Made by a program: the position numbers and the translations under genes
Source: Acidobacteriota bacterium
GTDB taxonomy: Bacteria; Acidobacteriota; Terriglobia; Terriglobales; Acidobacteriaceae
DNA length: 64,000 nt
Reading direction: 5' to 3'
Assembly (NCBI GenBank): GCA_003225175.1
Contig: QIBA01000066.1
Location: forward strand, 90,803-154,802
The notes under the pieces: model-generated
Told to the model about the DNA's origin: nothing
Database searches by the model: none
What the model saw: only the letters and a program-made list of their open reading frames with translations
Shown here: positions 16,831 through 25,428 of the stretch, piece after piece
How positions within the stretch are numbered: the stretch's first letter is position 1
Layout of the letters: each line of letters starts with the position of its first letter

Positions 16831-17658
16831 ATGCCGAAAGAATCTCCGAAGGTCGTTTTGGCCATAGCCGGTTTTGATCCGTCCTCAGGGGCCGGAATCA
16901 CGGCGGACCTCAAGACAATCGCAGCTCATGGCCTATACGGTGTCTCGTGCAGCACGGCATTGACGGTACAAACGACGCAGGGTGTGCAGCGTTCGGAGAA
17001 CGTACCCCCGAAACTCGTCCGTGACACTCTGGAAGCCCTCATTCACGACACTCCACCTGCAGCAGTAAAGATCGGAATGCTCGGCTCAGGCAAAGTTGCC
17101 GGTGAAATTGCCAGGTTCCTGAAGGCGAATCTACTGCAGAACGTAGTTCTGGATACTGTCCTACGGTCGTCCTCGGGAGCTGAATTGCTCGACAAGGCTG
17201 GATTTCAGATTCTTCGAGAAGAACTTCTGACAATCGTGGACCTCATCACACCCAATCTTCAGGAAGCCTCGGCGCTAACCGGTCTGGCGGTCCGAGATGA
17301 GGCGGAGATGGAGCGAGCTTGTCAGGAGCTCATGAAATTGGGGGCCAACAACGTGGTTGTGAAGGGAGGTCATCTGGCCCAACCAGTCGATCTTCTAGCC
17401 ACAAGGTCTTCTGACGGAAAGCCGATCTTCCAGCGCTTTCAGAACGAGAAAGTTAAAACCAGGAATACACACGGAACGGGCTGCGCCTACTCCACGGCCA
17501 TAGCCTGCAATCTCGCGATTGGGAGATCTTTAAACGGTGAAGACGGCGCAGTGCTGCACGCCCGAAACTACGTAGCGTCGGCCTTGCGCGAAGCTTACGA
17601 CGTCGGGAGGGGAACCGGCCCCATCAATCATTTTCCCATCTCAACGCGAAGGGTCTGA
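16831..17658 (+). CDS. thiD: Hydroxymethylpyrimidine (phosphate) kinase ThiD
   Basis: A 275-residue ribokinase-fold kinase of thiamine synthesis, phosphorylating HMP and HMP-P. AIAGFDPSSGAGITADLKT (about residues 11-29) is the ThiD signature. VVKGGH (about 184-189) and NTHGTGCAYSTAIA (about 210-223), with the GTGC anion hole and catalytic Cys/Asp region, complete it. Full length. No other thiamine genes and no thi-box-like sequence in the 250-base upstream gap. Confidence 0.93.
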   Translation: MPKESPKVVLAIAGFDPSSGAGITADLKTIAAHGLYGVSCSTALTVQTTQGVQRSENVPPKLVRDTLEALIHDTPPAAVKIGMLGSGKVAGEIARFLKANLLQNVVLDTVLRSSSGAELLDKAGFQILREELLTIVDLITPNLQEASALTGLAVRDEAEMERACQELMKLGANNVVVKGGHLAQPVDLLATRSSDGKPIFQRFQNEKVKTRNTHGTGCAYSTAIACNLAIGRSLNGEDGAVLHARNYVASALREAYDVGRGTGPINHFPISTRRV

Positions 17659-17679
17659 CTCGGCAGGACACATTCGGGA

Positions 17680-18828
17680 CTATCGAGGGGGATTACTGTT
17701 ATCCGGAGTCGCGACCGCTGGCCGACCGGTACCTCGTTCCACGAGCACTGGCGCCTTGCCGGAGCGGCGATTTAACTCCTGCTGCGCCTGGATACTGGCT
17801 TCAGTCTTGTTGTCATTCTTGTCAGCGACTTCTACCAGCTTCTTACCTTCGTCCTCGGCGCGGCTGGCCAAAGTTACGTGCCGTTCGTGGTTGTCCGCCT
17901 CTTTGGCTTTGCCGTAGTAAAAATTCGCCGATTCGCGGTCGCCGTTCAGTTCCGCGACGTAGCCCATGTTGTTCAGCGCGAACGCGTCATCGGGATTGAG
18001 CTTGTAGGCTTCAGTGAAGTACTTGAGAGCCGCGGCCCGGTCATTGCGATTGAGCGCCGAGACTCCGCGCTGATTCAAACGCGCAACCTTCGCATTGGTC
18101 GTGTCTTCCTTGGCCAGAGCTGACTGAACTTTTTTTGCGTTGCTCGCAGCGACTTTGCTGATTGCGCGTCCACGCCAGGATTTGTTCACTGTCACAATCA
18201 CAGGCTCGTCAGATCTCGCGTCGGCTGCTGCGCGATAGTAGTTAATTGCCGCCTCCAGCTCTCCTTCTTTCTCTTTCGTGTAGCCCATATTATTCAGGGT
18301 GAAAGGATTTCGCGGATCGATTCGCAATGCCTTCTGCAGGACAGCGTCCGCCTCGGCGACGCGATCTTTGTTGAGCAAGCTAATCGCCTGCACATTGAGC
18401 ACATTCGACTGAACATTGCCCGTTTGCGCATGTCCTGCGATTTCGCCAACGGTTTTTCCTTTGATCTCGTCGTTGCTGGCGCGATCTACGGTTGCTTGCG
18501 ACTTTTGGTCCTGCGAGAGCTGATAAAAGCGTTGGGCACGATCGACGTCGCCTTCTAATTCGGCGATGTAGCCAAGATTATTTAGCGTAAACGGGTCGTC
18601 TGGATCGAGGAGATAGGCTTTGTAGAAGAGCTTCTTGGCTTTGGCGTAGTCATGTTTCTCCACGGCTTTTACGCCATCTCGGTTGAGCGCCTGCACCGGA
18701 GTCGGCTTGGTGCGCTTCGGAATACTTATGCGCAGCGTCTTCTCTTCGGCATTCAGGAATGAGACAGCGAGGAACGTTGAGAACGCAATCAAGACAATTC
18801 GGGACCGGGGACTTTTTACCAGGATCAT
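17680..18828 (-). CDS. Exported TPR-repeat protein
   Basis: A 382-residue exported protein. After a signal peptide (about residues 6-25) it carries three similar blocks, each with a LN-x-x-G helix, a KKAL/FxxAYxLxPDDPFTLNNxGY TPR core and a following helix ending in an Ala/Tyr-rich stretch (about residues 45-110, 165-220, 275-330). The repeated LNN-GY-E-G signature shows internal duplication of a ~100-residue unit. TPRs mediate protein-protein contacts; the partner is unknown. ATG 18828 follows GGAGG. Confidence 0.75.
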   Translation of the reverse strand: MILVKSPRSRIVLIAFSTFLAVSFLNAEEKTLRISIPKRTKPTPVQALNRDGVKAVEKHDYAKAKKLFYKAYLLDPDDPFTLNNLGYIAELEGDVDRAQRFYQLSQDQKSQATVDRASNDEIKGKTVGEIAGHAQTGNVQSNVLNVQAISLLNKDRVAEADAVLQKALRIDPRNPFTLNNMGYTKEKEGELEAAINYYRAAADARSDEPVIVTVNKSWRGRAISKVAASNAKKVQSALAKEDTTNAKVARLNQRGVSALNRNDRAAALKYFTEAYKLNPDDAFALNNMGYVAELNGDRESANFYYGKAKEADNHERHVTLASRAEDEGKKLVEVADKNDNKTEASIQAQQELNRRSGKAPVLVERGTGRPAVATPDNSNPPR

Positions 18829-19280
18829 GAGCCTCCGCTTCCGGATGGATGGAGGCACAGCAACCTCCCGCCGGAGCAGTCGATAGTGGGAGTAGCAGCT
18901 CCCGATTTTTGGTTGCACGGCAGGGAATCGGGTGATCGGGTGATCGGGTCATCGGCCGAAGTAAAGCCATGCAGTTTGAGCTTCGAGCAGATCGCTTACT
19001 CTCCGTTACCTGAACCGCTCCCCGAAACTATTTCTTTACTAAGATCCCGAAGCGAGGTCTGCTGTCCACCGCCAGAAAACAGCAGGTTTCTCGCGCCAAC
19101 AGCAGGCGCTTCAGAACGACAGTGTAAGGGCGCGGTCAGCATGGTTTCTCACTTCACTTCAGCACCTGATGACCCCGATCACCCGAACCCCTCATTTTGC
19201 ATCCAACTTGTCTTGACGCAGAGCTGCTGCTGGTGTGCTCGTCGCGTCATTGTCGATTTCGATTGTCCTTGGGGAGCCCG
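18829..19280. other. Intergenic region with GATCGGGT repeats
   Basis: No supported gene. It contains three tandem copies of GATCGGGT (about 18927-18950) followed by TCATCGG. Near 19168-19190 the complementary version (GATGACCCC-GATCACCCG) appears, so the two ends of the gap are inverted with respect to each other. A CAGCAGG word recurs three times between them (19050-19110). Confidence 0.5.
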
Positions 19281-20474
19281 ATGTTCCGTTTTGCAACGTT
19301 ATTCGCCGTGGCCTTGATCTGCGAATTTGCGACCGCACAACAGCCTTCAGGTACTTCGCCCACGCCAGCGCCTGGTACGCACATGGATCAATCCACTGTT
19401 CAGACTGTGGGAAGCACGCCGAATGGCGCTGGCGCCACTGAAACGAAGCCAAAGCCTTCGGCGGGCGCTGTTTTGACCACCGCCCCGGATGTAACCTCGG
19501 GCAACTCTCTCGTTTCGAATCCTCCACGACCGGTGACGAAGACCATCGGCAGCGGAAGCCTCGCGGATCCGAGCGATGTTGCTGACCTCCTTGCTCCCAA
19601 GCCGCTGCAGCCGAGCAAACTTTCGCTGATTGGCGGGACAGTGAAGAGTATCGATCAGGTTCGGGACAATATGACCGTTCACGTGTACGACAGCGGCACC
19701 ATGCACGTGAAGTTCGATCAGCGAACGCATTTCTATCGCGACGGCAAAGAAACTACGCAATTGACGGTCAAGAAAGGCGACCGTGTTTATCTCGACACCC
19801 AGCTCTTTGAAGGGAAGATCTTCGCCAAGAACGTGCATGTGGAATCCGGCAGTCGCTCGGCCGATGCGAGCGGCCAGATCGTCAGCTTCAATCGCAAGAC
19901 TGGCGACATGGTTGTGCAGGATCAGCTCGCTGGCAGCACCGTGAAATTCCGAGTTGATCCACAGACGACGATCAAGCAGGGCGACGCAAGAACAACGGCA
20001 GGCGCATTGCGTCCGGGGTCGCTGATCTCAGTGAAATTTTCTCCACGCTCGCGCAGCACCGGGACAGCGGAAGAGGTATCGATCATCGCAGCGCCGGGGA
20101 CTTCATTCACCTACTTCGGTCGCGTGACGCACCTCGATTTGCGTTCAGGATTATTAGCGATCGAGAACCAGGCGGACGGCAAGGTCTACGATGTGCACTT
20201 CGATTCCTCGACACGCATTCCGCAGAACCTGACGGTCGGAAGCCAAGTCACAGCAGTGGCGATGTTTCGCGGAAACGACTATGTGGCACAGAGCATAGAG
20301 GTAAATTCTGGTCCGGCTCGAGCGGCGATGACTGAAGCTGAAGAGAATGCCGCTGCGGCTGCGGATCAGGATCAGGCAAACGGCAAGCGCGGAAGAAAAG
20401 CTCGATCGAAAGAAGATCGATCGAAGCGGAGCGACAAAGATAAAGATCAGGACAAGGACGACGATCAATTATAG
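19281..20474 (+). CDS. Exported DUF5666-like repeat protein
   Basis: A 397-residue exported protein. A signal peptide (about residues 1-20) is followed by a Pro/Thr-rich linker to about residue 115. Then come three beta-rich modules resembling DUF5666 (GGTVKSID..., GQIVSFNRKTGDMVV..., GRVTHLDLRSGLLAIE..., about 118-345). Each reads as a strand-turn-strand with a TxF/TxI strand and a G-D-x-V/L-x-V strand. The last 40 residues are extremely charged (Lys/Arg/Asp/Glu), probably disordered. ATG 19281 has GGGGAG 5-6 bases upstream. Function unknown. Confidence 0.7.
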   Translation: MFRFATLFAVALICEFATAQQPSGTSPTPAPGTHMDQSTVQTVGSTPNGAGATETKPKPSAGAVLTTAPDVTSGNSLVSNPPRPVTKTIGSGSLADPSDVADLLAPKPLQPSKLSLIGGTVKSIDQVRDNMTVHVYDSGTMHVKFDQRTHFYRDGKETTQLTVKKGDRVYLDTQLFEGKIFAKNVHVESGSRSADASGQIVSFNRKTGDMVVQDQLAGSTVKFRVDPQTTIKQGDARTTAGALRPGSLISVKFSPRSRSTGTAEEVSIIAAPGTSFTYFGRVTHLDLRSGLLAIENQADGKVYDVHFDSSTRIPQNLTVGSQVTAVAMFRGNDYVAQSIEVNSGPARAAMTEAEENAAAAADQDQANGKRGRKARSKEDRSKRSDKDKDQDKDDDQL

Positions 20475-20498
20475 GACTCTTGCTTTGAGATCTCTTGT

Positions 20499-20668
20499 GG
20501 CACAGCCGGCCTCGGCTGTGGCTCTGCCAAAATGAGCTCACGTTAGAACGCTTTTACTGCGAGCGGATCCTCCGTCGCAAGAGATGAGAGTTGGAAAATT
20601 GATCGAGACATTCCGCTCGTCGAGCTGTTTCCTTGGGCGGAGCCACAGCCGAGAGCGGCTGTGCCAGA
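20499..20668. repeat. Inverted pair of REP-like hairpins
   Basis: A ~29-base unit containing CACAGCC...GGCTGTGGC occurs at 20499-20528 and, in inverse orientation, at about 20639-20668. Each copy is itself a hairpin. Two head-to-head REP units make a BIME-like arrangement. Confidence 0.6.
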
Positions 20669-20708
20669 GAGTGGGTGCGACTAACCCGAGACAACATGCT
20701 GCGCCAAC

Positions 20709-20733
20709 AAAAAGCCCGCCTGGGCGGGCTTTT
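20709..20733. terminator. Bidirectional intrinsic terminator
   Basis: AAAGCCCGCC / GGCGGGCTTT stem flanked by A-run and T-run on both sides. It sits 16 bases past the stop of the minus-strand gene at 20750 and downstream of the plus-strand gene ending at 20474, so it can serve both. Confidence 0.85.
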
Positions 20734-20749
20734 GACTTTGGGGAGGAAC

Positions 20750-21247
20750 TTACAGGTGCGTAATTTTCCGGCTGTTCAGCAGAATGCCGCAGATGAACGC
20801 TACACCAGCTGCGATCAGCCATTCGCCACGCCAGATTTGAATTGCCTGCCAGTCCACCAAGGTCGTTGCGCTGTAGATAAAGCCGGTCGTAACGCCCGCT
20901 CCAATGCAAATTAGCCCGATGATCAAGCAGATCATCGCGCCAACGCTTAATCCCAGACGACGACGCAGCTGATAGAAGTCCATGAAGTCCCAGCGGCTCT
21001 TCTTGCGGCGCGCAGCGCCCTCGCGGGCTCGTCCGCACATGCGGCAGAACGGGGAGTTCACTACAAACTCTGCACCACAGTGTTCGCAGAGATCGTGGCG
21101 TACCTGCGGCTCCGCAACTGGAATGACAACAGGTTCAGCCGCTACTGCGGTCTTGTTGTTGGCTTCCGGGGTCTCGTCCTCCCAATGCTCATAATCGAGC
21201 AAGGGCTTCCAGTAACCACCTTCGCGCCGTAAAGGATTGGTGCTCAT
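20750..21247 (-). CDS. Zinc-ribbon membrane protein
   Basis: A 165-residue protein with a polar N-terminal half containing a zinc ribbon CEHC...CRMC (about residues 54-57 and 68-71). A basic helix follows (ARRKKSRWDFMDFYQLRRRLG). Two membrane helices come next (about residues 101-124 and 138-158). The topology suggests the ribbon faces the cytoplasm. No function is recognised. Followed by the strong terminator. Confidence 0.65.
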   Translation of the reverse strand: MSTNPLRREGGYWKPLLDYEHWEDETPEANNKTAVAAEPVVIPVAEPQVRHDLCEHCGAEFVVNSPFCRMCGRAREGAARRKKSRWDFMDFYQLRRRLGLSVGAMICLIIGLICIGAGVTTGFIYSATTLVDWQAIQIWRGEWLIAAGVAFICGILLNSRKITHL

Positions 21248-21367
21248 GGGAGATTCCTACACTGACTTTCGCACGTAGAGAGCCAAAGTCTTCCGCGTGT
21301 AAGTCTTTAATTCTGCGTAGGTTAGTTTTCCCGTTTTGGCTACTGGAGCAGACGAATCGTGAAAGTT

Positions 21368-21634
21368 TTACCGTTCTCTTTCAAAATCACCAGTACCCGT
21401 CCCGCGAAGGTTACGTGACGGCATCTGGATCAGTTTAGGTTGGTCCTGCTCCAGCCAGAACCGCAGCAGGATAAGGTCAGTACTCTGGAAGCTGATTGAT
21501 GGTGGGCGTGAGGACCCGTCGTTGAACAGCTTGCGATCTAGAAGATGGTGAAGCCTGTCGACAGTAATCTTTAGCTCTGCTGCCGTTTCTTCCTCGGTGT
21601 AGAAGTCTTTCGTCGTCCTGGCAGGCCTATGCAT
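21368..21634 (-). CDS. Small MerR/excisionase-like helix-turn-helix protein
   Basis: An 88-residue protein. FYTEEETAAELKITVDRLHHLLDRKLFNDGS (about residues 11-41) looks like a winged-helix HTH of the MerR/excisionase (helix-turn-helix_17) type, in which an acidic helix leads to the recognition helix and a short wing. The end is Arg-rich. It starts over the 5' region of the divergent TPR gene. An alternative start at 21670 would add 12 residues. Target unknown. Confidence 0.5.
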   Translation of the reverse strand: MHRPARTTKDFYTEEETAAELKITVDRLHHLLDRKLFNDGSSRPPSISFQSTDLILLRFWLEQDQPKLIQMPSRNLRGTGTGDFERER

Positions 21635-21727
21635 ATGTTCTGGATTCTCGATCCTTCCCGGGGGCAACATCTTTGTACCTGTTTCAGAGTACCCGGAGTA
21701 TCAGGTAAACTTCGCAGGTACCCCGCC

Positions 21728-22987
21728 ATGAAGCCTTACCCGGTTCTTAGCCCCCAGGACCAACCTCGAGCCCTGCTTCTACTGTGTTTACTGGGTGCCT
21801 TGCTAGTAACGGGCCTGCCGAGACCATTAGCATGGGCCTTCTCCCCGTCTTCTATTCCTGCCACCGTCTACCACGCCGAGCAAGATCCTCAGGTAAAGGT
21901 CGCGCTAGACGATTTCTACAACCTGGAATACGAGAAAGCGATTTCCGAGTTTCAGCGCATTGAGAAGGCACATCCTGAGGATCCTTTTGCAATAGTTCAT
22001 GTACTGCAGGCAACGGTCTTCCGCGAGCTTTACCGGCTTAATCTTCTCGATACGACTCTTTATGCACACGACGGATTCCTTTCCGGGAAGGCAGTGATCG
22101 GCGATCCGGCGGTGCGGACTCAGGTAGACCAGCTCACGGCGCGCGCGGTCAAACTGTGCGATACCAGCCTGGCCAGAGATCCTAAGGATGTGGAGGCTCT
22201 CTACGTCAGAGGCATAGCGCGGGGACTAAAGTCCACCTACATGGCCCTGGTGGATAAAAGCTTTCTTAGCGCCTTGCGCAGCGCGGTGGCGGCGCGACGT
22301 GATCACGAGCGTGTGCTGCAGCTCGATCCCAAATACGTCGATGCCAAAACGGTTGTAGGGGCGCACAACTATGTCGTCGGCAGTCTGCCAATGCCGGTGA
22401 AAGTGTTCGCTGGCCTCGCGGGACTTGGTGGAAACAGAAAACGAGGTCTGGAATACCTGCAGCAAGCCGCGAAAGAAGGCCGCGAGTCGAGCGCCGATGC
22501 ACGTGTCGCTTTGGCGTTTTTCTTGCGCAGGGAAGCGCGTTACGACGAGGCGAGTGGAGTCGTCGAGACGCTCACCAGACAGTACCCGAGAAATTTTCTC
22601 TTCGCGCTTGAACATTGCAATTTGCTGAAGGATGGCGGCAAGGGGCCGGAGGCAGTGAATTGCTACGAAAAATTGCTCGACGGCGCCAGATCCGCGCAGT
22701 ATGCCAATCCGCATACCGAGTTTGCTGCCTTTGGACTGGCAGAAAGTTTGCGCGGCCAAAAGGACTATGAACGCGCGCTTCGGAATTACCAGTTCACCGC
22801 CAATGTGCCCACCGGACAGTCAAGCCTCCGTCAACGCGCCGAACTGGCGTCGGGAGAGATGTATGACGTACTGCGCAATCGAGATCAGGCTGTAATTCAA
22901 TATCAGGCGGTTATTGAGCAGGACAATTCGTCAGCGCAGGCCGAAGTCGCTCGCAAGCTGCTGCGGGAACCTTATCGTCCGGAGTAG
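21728..22987 (+). CDS. Exported TPR protein
   Basis: A 419-residue exported protein. An N-terminal hydrophobic segment (about residues 18-40, LLLLCLLGALLVTGL) is probably a signal peptide or anchor. The rest is helical with TPR-like units: YNLEYEKAISEFQRIEKAHPEDP (about 60-82), a RDHERVLQLDPKYVDAKTVVGAHNYVVG segment (about 195-222), and further units to the C-terminus (QAVIQYQAVIEQDNSSAQAE). ATG 21728 is the first start that places the hydrophobic segment near the N-terminus. Role unknown, probably a periplasmic scaffold. Confidence 0.65.
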   Translation: MKPYPVLSPQDQPRALLLLCLLGALLVTGLPRPLAWAFSPSSIPATVYHAEQDPQVKVALDDFYNLEYEKAISEFQRIEKAHPEDPFAIVHVLQATVFRELYRLNLLDTTLYAHDGFLSGKAVIGDPAVRTQVDQLTARAVKLCDTSLARDPKDVEALYVRGIARGLKSTYMALVDKSFLSALRSAVAARRDHERVLQLDPKYVDAKTVVGAHNYVVGSLPMPVKVFAGLAGLGGNRKRGLEYLQQAAKEGRESSADARVALAFFLRREARYDEASGVVETLTRQYPRNFLFALEHCNLLKDGGKGPEAVNCYEKLLDGARSAQYANPHTEFAAFGLAESLRGQKDYERALRNYQFTANVPTGQSSLRQRAELASGEMYDVLRNRDQAVIQYQAVIEQDNSSAQAEVARKLLREPYRPE

Positions 22988-23016
22988 GTCCACAGAAGTG
23001 CTGAGGGAGGCTGCTT

Positions 23017-23183
23017 CAGGGAGGGCATCGGCTTCAGCCGTGCCGTATCTGAGCAGGAAAAATCTTGAGTGCCGGAGGCACTGCACTCGTAAATCACAGG
23101 TATGCGCAGGATTGTGCGCGCCTCCGGCGCTCAATTGTTATTAGGGAGCAGGATCGCACGGGTAAAGCCGATGCTCCTCCCTG
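23017..23183. repeat. Large imperfect palindrome (~165 bases)
   Basis: Outer arms: CAGGGAGGGCATCGGCTT... (from 23018) against its near-complement ending at 23182 (...AAGCCGATGCTCCTCCCTG). Inner arms: TTGAGTGCCGGAGGCAC (23065-23081) against GCGCCTCCGGCGCTCAATT (23118-23136). Arms are ~65-80 bases with scattered mismatches. No open frame; MITE-like or compound REP element. Confidence 0.6.
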
Positions 23184-23303
23184 CGCCTATTTCGCCGTTG
23201 CGTGGTGAGTTTTGTATCGGGGAACTTTTTGGGAATAAGCTGCGTTTCTTCCAATGAGTGGCTATCATGTTTTCGAGACGTCATCTTGGCCACTGGAGGC
23301 TTT

Positions 23304-23630
23304 ATGTACTGTAATTTCTGTGGACGAACCATGGCCGATGATTGTCTTTACTGTTCGGCATGTGGACGGCAGCTAGGAGCGAAGGTGGTTCGGAGGCCGC
23401 TAGAGCGCGCGCGTGAGGGCAGGAAAATCGGAGGCGTGTGCATGGGCCTCGCGCGCCATCTTGATGTAGATGTGACGCTCATCCGGCTACTCACGCTAGT
23501 GGCAGCTGTGTTCACCGGAATCGGATTCATCGCGTATTTGATCGCGTGGATCGTGATTCCGGAAGAGCCCATAATGGTGCCGCAGACCCAGCAGGTAGTG
23601 CATACTCAGTCCAGTCCCCCGATGGCATAG
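23304..23630 (+). CDS. PspC-domain protein with N-terminal zinc ribbon
   Basis: A 108-residue membrane protein. An N-terminal zinc ribbon CNFC...CSAC (residues 3-6 and 17-20) precedes a PspC domain: RKIGGVCMGLARHLDVDVTLIRLL (about residues 40-63) and the hydrophobic TLVAAVFTGIGFIAYLIAWIVIPEE. PspC in enterobacteria takes part in the phage-shock envelope-stress response, but here no pspA-like gene is near. GGAGGC precedes the ATG. Confidence 0.8.
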   Translation: MYCNFCGRTMADDCLYCSACGRQLGAKVVRRPLERAREGRKIGGVCMGLARHLDVDVTLIRLLTLVAAVFTGIGFIAYLIAWIVIPEEPIMVPQTQQVVHTQSSPPMA

Positions 23631-23668
23631 CTCGCAATCACGACAAACCTGAAGGTTGGAGGATCATC

Positions 23669-23971
23669 ATGTTCTTCGGCCGATCCTGGAGTGACTGGAT
23701 CGCGCAGTACGCAACCAGTCACCAGAATGCCGCGAATCGTTTCTGCCACACGGTAGGCATTCCAATGATCATCCTGTCTGTGCTCCTCACTCCAGTGATT
23801 CCGTTTGTGGCAGGTTTCTGGAAGCTGCCTGTTGCGCTGTTCGTGATCGGTTGGATCTTCCAGTTCGTAGGGCACGCGTTTGAGGGCAAGCCTCCGGAGT
23901 TCTTTCATGATTGGCGGTTTTTGCTCGTGGGGGCGAGGTGGTGGGCAGCGAAGATGAGAGGTAGGGCTTAG
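23669..23971 (+). CDS. DUF962/Mpo1-like membrane protein
   Basis: A 100-residue protein of the DUF962 family. Visible features are WIAQYATSHQNAANRFCHTVGIP (about residues 10-32), with the conserved HxxxxNxxxHxxGxP spacing, two membrane segments (about 32-48 and 53-68) and the HAFEGKPPEFFHD motif (about 69-81). Yeast Mpo1, a family member, is an iron-dependent dioxygenase of 2-hydroxy fatty acids; the His/Asp pattern is kept, so a related oxygenase activity is possible. TTGGAGGA precedes the ATG. Confidence 0.78.
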   Translation: MFFGRSWSDWIAQYATSHQNAANRFCHTVGIPMIILSVLLTPVIPFVAGFWKLPVALFVIGWIFQFVGHAFEGKPPEFFHDWRFLLVGARWWAAKMRGRA

Positions 23972-24048
23972 GCAGGACGGGAGCGAATTCCCATTTCGAG
24001 TTCGCTCGGGCAGGCTCTGGTCACGAAGGAAGAGGAAGTAAGTTCAGG

Positions 24049-24082
24049 ACGGACCCGCCGCCTCGCGCGGGCGCAGGTCCGT
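24049..24082 (-). terminator. Hairpin overlapping the aguA stop
   Basis: ACGGACC...GGTCCGT stem enclosing a GC-rich loop, starting at the aguA stop codon. No T-run follows on the minus strand, so it may stabilise the 3' end rather than terminate. Confidence 0.35.
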
Positions 24083-25173
24083 TACATGGGCGGCGCAGGC
24101 TGCTGCTGGGTTGCGCAGTGGATCGCGCCCAGTCCCCAGATGAAATCCCCGCAGTAGATGCTAACCACATCCCGATTCGGGAATAGTGCTCCAAGAACGC
24201 TCAGTGCGACTCTGTCATTCGGATCATTGAACGTTGGGACCAACACTCCGGCATTAGCGATGTAGAAGTTGGCGTAGCTCGCCGGTAGCCGCTGTCCACG
24301 AAACCATACGGGGGAGGGCAGCGGAAGCTCGACTACGTTCAGAGGCTTTCCGTTCTGATCGGTTGCGCTTCGCAAACGGCGCAGGTTTTCCTGCAACGGC
24401 GCGTGGTTGGGATCGGACGCGTTTTTGGCGACGACAGTGACGATTGTGTCCGGCGAAACGAACCTCGAGATGTCATCGACGTGGCCGTGAGTGTCGTCGC
24501 CGGCGATTCCGTTTCCCAACCAAATCGTCTTTGTCACTCCAAGGTAATCAGCGAACAGCTGCTCCAGCTGATATCGCTTTACATCTGGATTTCGTTGCTG
24601 CACATCGCTCAGCAGGCATTCCTCTGTGGTTAACATCGTGCCACGGCCGTTGACGTCGATGCTGCCGCCTTCGAGCACGATGCGCCGGAGCTTCCCGTTT
24701 ATCTTTAATTTCGGTTGCCAGCTTTCAAGTGCGAATTTCTGAGCAATCAACGCAGGAAGCTTTTCATCTCTCTGGTGATTCGAATATTTCGCCCAGCCGT
24801 TGAACTGCCAATGAGTCATTGCCAAGGCAGAATCCTTCTCACGCGCGACGAATATGGGACCAGAATCGCGAGTCCAGACGCGATCTGTTTTCCAGCAAAA
24901 AAACTGAACTCGCTCCAAGGCGACGTGAGCATCTTTCAAAGTGCGCTCGGCTGAACGCTGATGTGCTCTGCCATTCACGATGATTCGCACGTGTTCACCG
25001 CGCGCAAGATGGCGAACGATGTCAGCATAGATCCACGGAATAGGCTGGAACTTGCCGGGCCAGTCGTCGCGATTGTGCGGCCACGCAATCCAGGTAGCTT
25101 CGTGCGGCTCCCATTCAGCCGGCATGCGATAACCGAGTGACGCTGGTGTGGACTTTTTGGCTTTTTCTTTCAA
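24082..25173 (-). CDS. aguA: Agmatine deiminase
   Basis: A 363-residue guanidine-group deiminase converting agmatine to N-carbamoylputrescine and ammonia. MPAEWEPHEATWIAWPHN (about residues 17-34) and WTRDSGPIFV (about 99-108) are family signatures. Catalytic residues are in the GDDTHGHVDD segment (His near 226) and the nucleophile Cys353 in GAIHCATQQ near the C-terminus. Third gene of the pdaD-aguB-aguA set; the 255-base gap before it contains a palindromic repeat, so it may have its own promoter. Confidence 0.95.
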   Translation of the reverse strand: MKEKAKKSTPASLGYRMPAEWEPHEATWIAWPHNRDDWPGKFQPIPWIYADIVRHLARGEHVRIIVNGRAHQRSAERTLKDAHVALERVQFFCWKTDRVWTRDSGPIFVAREKDSALAMTHWQFNGWAKYSNHQRDEKLPALIAQKFALESWQPKLKINGKLRRIVLEGGSIDVNGRGTMLTTEECLLSDVQQRNPDVKRYQLEQLFADYLGVTKTIWLGNGIAGDDTHGHVDDISRFVSPDTIVTVVAKNASDPNHAPLQENLRRLRSATDQNGKPLNVVELPLPSPVWFRGQRLPASYANFYIANAGVLVPTFNDPNDRVALSVLGALFPNRDVVSIYCGDFIWGLGAIHCATQQQPAPPM

Positions 25174-25219
25174 CTTGGCAGAAATCCAAAAGGCAAATTA
25201 GCCAGGATGCTTTCTCATC

Positions 25220-25399
25220 GTCATTCTGAACTCGGCCCAGTCTGCCGAGTAGCGGCTGCTACGCCGCTGAATCAGTGAGGTTCGTCGCAGCTTCACTTTG
25301 AAGAACTCATGATGCGCTTAGTGCATTCGAATGAAATCACGGCATCGAAATCCGTAGGTATTCCTCATCGCCGCACAATACGCCGCATTTCGCAATGAC
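25220..25399. repeat. Palindromic element with GTCATT...AATGAC ends
   Basis: Begins GTCATTCTGAA (25220-25230) and ends with the near-complement TTCGCAATGAC (25389-25399). Fills most of the aguB-aguA gap and has no gene. Its ends resemble those of the element at 59054-59151. Confidence 0.5.
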
Positions 25400-25428
25400 A
25401 AACACACGTTCGTGGTTTCATTCTGGGC

